From an uncultured Synergistia bacterium (GTDB lineage: Bacteria > Eremiobacterota > SpSt-956 > JAKJGF01), in contig CALARM010000061.1 of the NCBI GenBank assembly GCA_937888925.1, forward strand, positions 1 to 10,322: a stretch of 10,322 bases of DNA, in the 5' to 3' direction. The position numbers were made by a program, and so were the translations under genes. Position 1 is the stretch's first letter; every line of letters starts with the position of its first letter. Positions 6,361-10,322 of this stretch are shown piece after piece. The notes below the pieces were generated by a model. The model made no database searches and was not told where the DNA came from. It saw nothing but the letters and a program-made list of their open reading frames with translations.

Positions 6361-7887
6361 ATGGCCGGTGGTTTGCCAGTAGGTATTATTATCATAGGTG
6401 TTTTAGTTATTTTATTTGTCTTCGGATGGACTGTTTCTTTCTGGGCTAGTCGTTACAGGAAGGTCGGCCCCAACCAGGTACTTGTCATATACGGAAGAAA
6501 GAGCAGACACCCTGTAACTGGACAGGAGATAGGTTATCGTCTACTTAAAGGCGGCGGTACTTTTGTATGGCCTGTTGTAGAAAATTACAAGGTTTTTTCT
6601 ATGGAGTTAATGAGTATAGATATTCAGACTCCGGAAGTTTACACAAAACAGGCAATACCCATACTTGTAGATGCAGTGGCACAGATAAAGGTGGAAAATA
6701 CAGATGTAGCCATAGGCACTGCAGTAGAACAGTTCCTCGACAAGTCTCCTTCTCAGATGATAGATATTGCCAAACAGACACTTGAAGGTCATTTGAGAGC
6801 TATCATAGGTGATCTTTCCGTAGAAGAGATTAACTCTGACAGAGACAGTTTTGCCAATCGTGTTCAGGAAGTGTCAGCTACGGATCTTGCCAATATGGGT
6901 ATGAAGGTTGTTTCCTTTACCATCCAGGATATAAGAGATAATGTAGGTTACCTTGTAAATCTTGGTAAACCGCAGGTGGCAAAAGTAAAACGTGATGCCT
7001 CTATTGCGGAAGCAGGTGCACAGAGAGATGCTCAGATTGAGTCCGCTCAGGCCAGAAAAGAAGGTCAGAAGGCTCACTTTGAAGCTGAAACGGAAATAGC
7101 CCAGTCTCAGAGAGATTATGAAATGAAAAAGGCCGAATACAGCGCTTCCGTAAATCTTAAAAAAGCAGAAGCAGATCAGGCCTATGAATTACAGAAAAAC
7201 AAGAGTTTGAAACAGGTAAAAATTGAAGAAGTTAATGTCCAGATTGCAGCAAAGGATAGAGCTATAGAACTGGAAGAAAAGGAAATAGCCAGAAGGGAAA
7301 AAGAACTGGAAGCAGGTATCAAGAAACCGGCTGCTGCAAAACAATATGAAATACAGACCCTTGCAACTGCCGAACAGTTCAGACTGGAAAACACTGCCAG
7401 AGGCCAGGCAGAAGCAAGAAAAGCTACAGGTCTTGCGGAAGCAGAAGTAGTCAAAGCCCAGGGTCTTGCACAGGCAGAAGCGGAAAAGGCAAAAGGTATG
7501 GCAGAAGCTGCAGTCATAGAAGCACAGGGTAAAGCAGAAGCAGAAGCCATGCAGGCAAAGGCAGATGCATGGAGAGCCTACAGTGAAGCTGCCATAATTC
7601 AGATGTTTATAGAGAAGATGCCGGAAATAGCGAATGCTATTGCACAGCCTCTGTCGAAAATGGAAAAAATTGTTGTTATCAATCAGGGTGGCCCGGACGG
7701 AGCCGGCGCTCATAAGGTAACACAGGACATAACTACTATTATGTCACAGGTGCCTCCTGTACTTGAGTCTTTAACAGGTGTGAAAATGTCTGATATGTTA
7801 GAAAAATTGCCGGGACTTGCAAAAACAGCAGCAGTGCCTGCTGTCGTTAAAAAGTCACCTCCGCCGGTGAACCCGCCGCAGAAGTAA
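6361..7887 (+). CDS. floT: Flotillin, SPFH-domain membrane microdomain scaffold (FloT/YuaG type)
   Basis: The protein has 508 aa, close to Bacillus FloT. The ATG start has GGAG 7 nt upstream. Residues 6-28 are a membrane anchor. Residues 32-205 are the SPFH domain (VGPNQVLVIYGRK, LLKGGGTFVWPVVENY, SMELMSIDIQTPEVYTKQ, FTIQDIRD). Residues 205-405 form a long charged coiled coil. It contains Ala/Glu-rich repeats; four successive 11-residue units begin at Gly357, 368, 379 and 390 (GLAEAEVVKAQ and variants). A conserved C-terminal region follows (AIIQMFIEKMPEIANAIAQPL), then KVTQDITTIMSQVPPVLESLTG and a proline-rich tail ending PPPVNPPQK. Flotillins oligomerise on the inner face of the cell membrane and gather proteins into microdomains, affecting signalling, secretion and fluidity. 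The adjacent NfeD-like gene is the usual partner. Confidence 0.95.
   Translation: MAGGLPVGIIIIGVLVILFVFGWTVSFWASRYRKVGPNQVLVIYGRKSRHPVTGQEIGYRLLKGGGTFVWPVVENYKVFSMELMSIDIQTPEVYTKQAIPILVDAVAQIKVENTDVAIGTAVEQFLDKSPSQMIDIAKQTLEGHLRAIIGDLSVEEINSDRDSFANRVQEVSATDLANMGMKVVSFTIQDIRDNVGYLVNLGKPQVAKVKRDASIAEAGAQRDAQIESAQARKEGQKAHFEAETEIAQSQRDYEMKKAEYSASVNLKKAEADQAYELQKNKSLKQVKIEEVNVQIAAKDRAIELEEKEIARREKELEAGIKKPAAAKQYEIQTLATAEQFRLENTARGQAEARKATGLAEAEVVKAQGLAQAEAEKAKGMAEAAVIEAQGKAEAEAMQAKADAWRAYSEAAIIQMFIEKMPEIANAIAQPLSKMEKIVVINQGGPDGAGAHKVTQDITTIMSQVPPVLESLTGVKMSDMLEKLPGLAKTAAVPAVVKKSPPPVNPPQK
7429..7560 (+). repeat. Four degenerate 33-bp units coding hendecad repeats in flotillin
   Basis: Four in-frame 33-bp units encode GLAEAEVVKAQ, GLAQAEAEKAK, GMAEAAVIEAQ and GKAEAEAMQAK. 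An 11-residue period favours a straight or slightly right-handed coiled coil and covers the Glu-Ala repeat region typical of flotillins. The codons differ between units, so this looks like old, selected repetition. Confidence 0.8.
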
Positions 7888-7891
7888 TTTT

Positions 7892-7987
7892 TATGGGAGA
7901 GATGGGAAATAGAGGAATCGTAATACGTCACGCGTAATGCGTAATGTGTTAAGAGATTGAGCCAGTCTCTCCCATATGTTTTTGTTT
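7892..7987 (+). terminator. Possible Rho-independent terminator after flotillin, with a large loop
   Basis: TATGGGAGAGA (7892-7902) pairs perfectly with TCTCTCCCATA (7966-7976), and a T-rich run (TGTTTTTGTTT, 7977-7987) follows. That is terminator form, placed 5 nt after the flotillin stop codon. The loop of 63 nt is far larger than normal and contains the heptad tract 7919-7946. A repeat may have spread inside an original short hairpin. A weaker local stem, AGAGA/TCTCT, competes. Confidence 0.45.
7919..7946 (+). repeat. Heptad repeat tract, CGTAATG family (four units)
   Basis: The units are CGTAATA, CGTCACG, CGTAATG and CGTAATG. Compared with the tract at 1471-1497 (TTACGCG, TCACGCA) this is the same family in inverted orientation. 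It lies between the two arms of the possible flotillin terminator. Confidence 0.8.
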
Positions 7988-7988
7988 A

Positions 7989-8015
7989 AGTGAGCAGTGA
8001 GCAGTGAGCAGTGAG
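7989..8015 (+). repeat. Heptad repeat tract, AGTGAGC family (3.9 copies)
   Basis: Three AGTGAGC units plus AGTGAG. The GTG at 8004 inside the array opens the longest frame for the SpoIID-like protein, but the array is the same family as 2753-2783, which is non-coding, so that start is probably an accident. Confidence 0.88.
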
Positions 8016-8022
8016 ATTTTTA

Positions 8023-8050
8023 TACGCGTCACTCGTCACGCGTTACGCGT
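8023..8050 (+). repeat. Heptad repeat tract, TACGCGT/CACGCGT family, abutting the SpoIID start
   Basis: The units are TACGCGT, CACTCGT, CACGCGT and TACGCGT. A fifth unit would begin CATG, and its ATG (8052) is the likely start codon of the downstream gene. The tract takes up the space where a ribosome binding site would normally lie. Confidence 0.82.
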
Positions 8051-8051
8051 C

Positions 8052-9275
8052 ATGATTTTAATTATATTATTTTTTCTCTTTTCTGTTGCTGTTATCGGAG
8101 AAGAAAGGTATTCTTCTGTACAGATAAGAGTTGAGCTTGCAGATAATCTTTCCGAAGTGCCTTTTTCTATAGAAAAAGGTGTAATTATAGATACCTTTAC
8201 TGAGGATATAGTATTTTTTGTGAAATCCGGAGAAAATTACAGGTTGAAAAAAGACAATAAATGGTGCCTGTCCTGGAAAAATGGTAAAGAAATATTAAAA
8301 GGCAGAAATCTTATCGTTGCTACAGATGATCCTGATAAATATATAATGTTCGGCGATAAAAAATATAGAGGCAAGCTGGTTTTTTTATCTGATTCTTATG
8401 GTAAAATAAGGGTTATAAATGAACTTCCTCTGGAGGAATATTTATGTGGTGTTGTTCCTAAAGAGCTTTATTCGGAGAAGATTGAAGCAATGAAGGCACA
8501 GGCTGTAATTGCACGGACTTACGCCATGGCCAATCTTGGTAAACACAGAGATGAAGGTTTTGACCTCTGTTCCGGTGATCACTGTCAGATTTACGGAGGA
8601 CTTGAATGGGAAAAACCTCTGTCCAATGAAGCTGTATGGGATACCGCAGGTGTTATACTGAGTTATAAAGGAAAACTTGCCTCTCAGATAGTCTATCATT
8701 CTACCTGTGGAGGACATACGGAAAATAATGAAAATGTATTTTTAACAAAACCTGTAGAATATTTGAGAGGTGTTCCATGTTATGCAGAACTCTTCCCGGG
8801 AAAAGAAAAATTATTTTTCTGTGCTATGTCTCCTTATTTCCACTGGAACGTATCATGGGACAAAAAAGAACTTTATAAAATAATTAAAGACTATATATCT
8901 TCCAGGTATCCTTCATGTGAGATTGGAAATATAAAAGAAATTTTTATTTTAGAAAGAGGAATTTCAGGCCGCTGTCGTGTATTACTAATAGACGGAATAA
9001 AAAAAGATTTTAAACTGGATGGTGATGAAATAAGAAGATTATTAAAATATAAAAATGAACATGGGAAATATGTATCATTGAGAAGTACCAATTTTTTTCT
9101 TACTGAAAAAGGAAATTCTTTTGAAGCTACCGGCAGAGGCTGGGGGCATGGATGCGGGCTCTGTCAGTGGGGAGCCTGCGGTATGGCATACCTGGGGGCC
9201 GGTTATGAAGATATACTTCATCATTATTTTCAGGGAATTGATATAGATACCAATTATGGACAAAAAAATAAATAA
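8052..9275 (+). CDS. spoIID: SpoIID/LytB-family exported protein (peptidoglycan lytic transglycosylase-like), cysteine-rich
   Basis: From ATG 8052 the protein has 407 aa and begins with a signal peptide (MILIILFFLFSVAVIG). The SpoIID domain is clear: ELPLEEYLCGVVPKEL with the likely catalytic Glu138, EKIEAMKAQAVIARTYAMAN, FDLCSGDHCQIYGG, ASQIVYHSTCGGHTENNENVF, and near the C-terminus GRGWGHGCGLCQWGACGMA (about 361-379). SpoIID in spore formers cuts denuded glycan strands during engulfment; homologues in non-spore formers act on the cell wall or enhance amidases. No other sporulation gene is present, so wall remodelling is the safer role. About 12 cysteines remain in the mature protein, including three in the GWGHG motif region and a CxxxxC pair where some clostridial SpoIIDs bind zinc. 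The longer frame from GTG 8004 is translated repeat (RVTRHALRV). No good ribosome binding site is seen for 8052. Confidence 0.85.
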   Translation: MILIILFFLFSVAVIGEERYSSVQIRVELADNLSEVPFSIEKGVIIDTFTEDIVFFVKSGENYRLKKDNKWCLSWKNGKEILKGRNLIVATDDPDKYIMFGDKKYRGKLVFLSDSYGKIRVINELPLEEYLCGVVPKELYSEKIEAMKAQAVIARTYAMANLGKHRDEGFDLCSGDHCQIYGGLEWEKPLSNEAVWDTAGVILSYKGKLASQIVYHSTCGGHTENNENVFLTKPVEYLRGVPCYAELFPGKEKLFFCAMSPYFHWNVSWDKKELYKIIKDYISSRYPSCEIGNIKEIFILERGISGRCRVLLIDGIKKDFKLDGDEIRRLLKYKNEHGKYVSLRSTNFFLTEKGNSFEATGRGWGHGCGLCQWGACGMAYLGAGYEDILHHYFQGIDIDTNYGQKNK

Positions 9276-9282
9276 GCTTACT

Positions 9283-9296
9283 GGCAATCGGCAATC
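9283..9296 (+). repeat. Heptad repeat, GGCAATC family (two units)
   Basis: Two perfect GGCAATC units, 8 nt after the SpoIID-like stop codon. They are followed by a few unrelated bases and then the GCTGACA tract. Confidence 0.55.
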
Positions 9297-9303
9297 AGTA
9301 TAC

Positions 9304-9341
9304 AGCATAAGCTGACCGCTGACAGCTGAGAGCTGACAGCT
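9304..9341 (+). repeat. Heptad repeat tract, GCTGACA family
   Basis: Units GCTGACC, GCTGACA, GCTGAGA and GCTGACA plus GCT run from 9311 to 9341, preceded by a degenerate AGCATAA. The tract ends directly before the AAAGAGG ribosome binding site (9344-9350) of the ABC ATPase gene. Confidence 0.85.
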
Positions 9342-9356
9342 ATAAAGAGGTGTTTT

Positions 9357-10322
9357 ATGGCAGGAGTAATATTAAAAAATGTATGGAAAATTTATAAAGG
9401 TAATGTAGAAGTCGTAAAGGACGTGAGCATTGACATAAAAGATAAGGAGTTTCTTGTTCTGGTAGGACCTTCGGGATGCGGGAAAACTACTGCCCTTCGT
9501 ATGATAGCAGGTCTTGAGGATATAACAAAAGGGGAGATTTATATAGGCAATAAAAAAGTAAATGATGTGTCCCCTAAAGATAGAGATATAGCTATGGTAT
9601 TTCAGAATTACGCTCTTTATCCTCATATGAATGTTTATGATAATATGGCTTTCGGCCTCAAGCTGAGGAAATACTCAAAAGAACAGATAGATAAAATGAT
9701 TAATGAAGCAGCAGAGTTACTCAGTATCGGACATTTACTTAAAAGAAAACCTGCAGAACTTTCGGGAGGTCAGAGACAGAGAGTGGCCATGGGAAGAGCT
9801 ATCGTTCGTGAACCTCAGGTTTTTCTTATGGATGAGCCTTTAAGCAATTTAGATGCGAAACTTCGTGTTCAGATGAGAGCCGAACTCCAGAAGCTTCATC
9901 ACAGACTCGGTATAACTACTGTTTACGTAACACATGATCAGACAGAAGCTATGACCCTTGGTGATCGTATAGTAGTGTTTAACGGCGGCATCATTCAGCA
10001 GGCAGATACGCCACTCGTGCTTTACAGCAAACCGGCAAATAAATTTGTTGCAGGTTTTATAGGAAGTCCTTCTATGAATTTCTTTGATGTGAAAATTGTA
10101 AAAAAGGGAGATGGCATGTCTCTTGAAGGTGATAAACTGAGTCTGAAGATTCCCTCTGAATTTGCCTCTCAGGTAGGAGAACATGTTGATAAAGACGTTA
10201 TATTCGGAATAAGACCTGAAGATATTTATGACTGGGAATTTGCCAGAGAAAAGAATGAAGATACCAGTCTTATTGCTTCCGTAGATGTAACAGAACCTAT
10301 GGGGTCTGAAATATATGTTTAT
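9357..10322 (+). CDS. ABC transporter ATP-binding protein, MsmX/UgpC/MalK type (3'-partial)
   Basis: The frame is open from ATG 9357 to the window end (322 codons; the family is about 360-380 aa). AAAGAGG lies 6 nt before the start. Motifs: Walker A GPSGCGKTT (37-45), Q-loop VFQNYALYPHM (Gln83), signature LSGGQRQRVA (135-144), Walker B VFLMDEP (155-161), D-loop SNLD (163-166), and switch His193 in VTHDQTEAM. GFIGSPSMNFFD and FGIRPEDIYD then mark the C-terminal regulatory (TOBE/OB) domain of carbohydrate-import ATPases. Members of this family often power several different sugar importers, so it could serve the solute-binding protein at 2860-4107, but no permease gene is in view. A heptad tract lies directly upstream. 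Specific names such as malK or ugpC cannot be told apart from sequence alone. Confidence 0.95.
   Translation, partial: MAGVILKNVWKIYKGNVEVVKDVSIDIKDKEFLVLVGPSGCGKTTALRMIAGLEDITKGEIYIGNKKVNDVSPKDRDIAMVFQNYALYPHMNVYDNMAFGLKLRKYSKEQIDKMINEAAELLSIGHLLKRKPAELSGGQRQRVAMGRAIVREPQVFLMDEPLSNLDAKLRVQMRAELQKLHHRLGITTVYVTHDQTEAMTLGDRIVVFNGGIIQQADTPLVLYSKPANKFVAGFIGSPSMNFFDVKIVKKGDGMSLEGDKLSLKIPSEFASQVGEHVDKDVIFGIRPEDIYDWEFAREKNEDTSLIASVDVTEPMGSEIYVY

Noticed and set aside
7182..7713. Minus-strand open frames of 122 and 174 codons inside the flotillin gene
   Set aside because: They are shadows of the biased Ala/Glu/Lys/Gln codons of the coiled coil; composition (Cys/Phe/Ser-rich) is not protein-like and no start signals are seen.
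7919..8050. CRISPR-like array
   Set aside because: The units are 7 bp and directly tandem without spacers; no cas genes are present.

Overview
The window is AT-rich bacterial chromosome with eight genes, all apparently intact except the two cut by the window edges. There are no RNA genes, CRISPR array, transposase or phage genes that I can see. The host cannot be named from sequence alone. A LolA-like exported protein and a solute-binding protein with an ordinary signal peptide and no lipobox suggest a double-membraned (diderm) bacterium. SpoIID-type and C39-peptidase/TPR proteins and abundant short tandem repeats between genes fit several poorly cultured lineages. The SpoIID homologue is not evidence of sporulation on its own.

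Layout. 3-1448 (+) is the C-terminal part of a TgpA-type membrane transglutaminase, open at the window edge. 1520-2011 (+) is a small two-helix membrane protein with a PH-like tail. 2109-2750 (+) is a secreted LolA-like protein. 2860-4107 (+) is a periplasmic sugar-type ABC solute-binding protein. 4108-4355 is a convergent intergenic region holding a perfect hairpin and a 144-bp MITE-like inverted-repeat element. 4356-5429 (-) is a secreted C39-like peptidase with a TPR tail. 5430-5591 is a divergent promoter region. 5592-6296 and 6361-7887 (+) are an NfeD-like protein and a FloT-type flotillin, a classic membrane-microdomain pair. 8052-9275 (+) is a cysteine-rich SpoIID-family protein. 9357-10322 (+) is an MsmX/UgpC-type ABC ATPase cut by the window end.

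The theme is the cell envelope: secreted or membrane enzymes (transglutaminase, C39 peptidase, SpoIID), a membrane-organising NfeD/flotillin pair, and two parts of carbohydrate ABC import (binding protein and ATPase) without their permeases in view.

The most unusual feature lies between the genes. Most gene junctions carry tandem arrays of degenerate 7-bp units from several sequence families: TTACGCG/CGTAATG, AGTGAGT/AGTGAGC, TCTCACC, TCACCCT, GGCAATC and GCTGACA. They differ in sequence but share the 7-bp period. They run into predicted gene starts (1457 and 8004 are probably false starts inside repeats), overlap one ribosome binding site, form a hairpin after one gene and sit in the loop of a possible terminator. 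They resemble in form the heptanucleotide STRR repeats known from filamentous cyanobacteria, but I cannot assign them to a described family.
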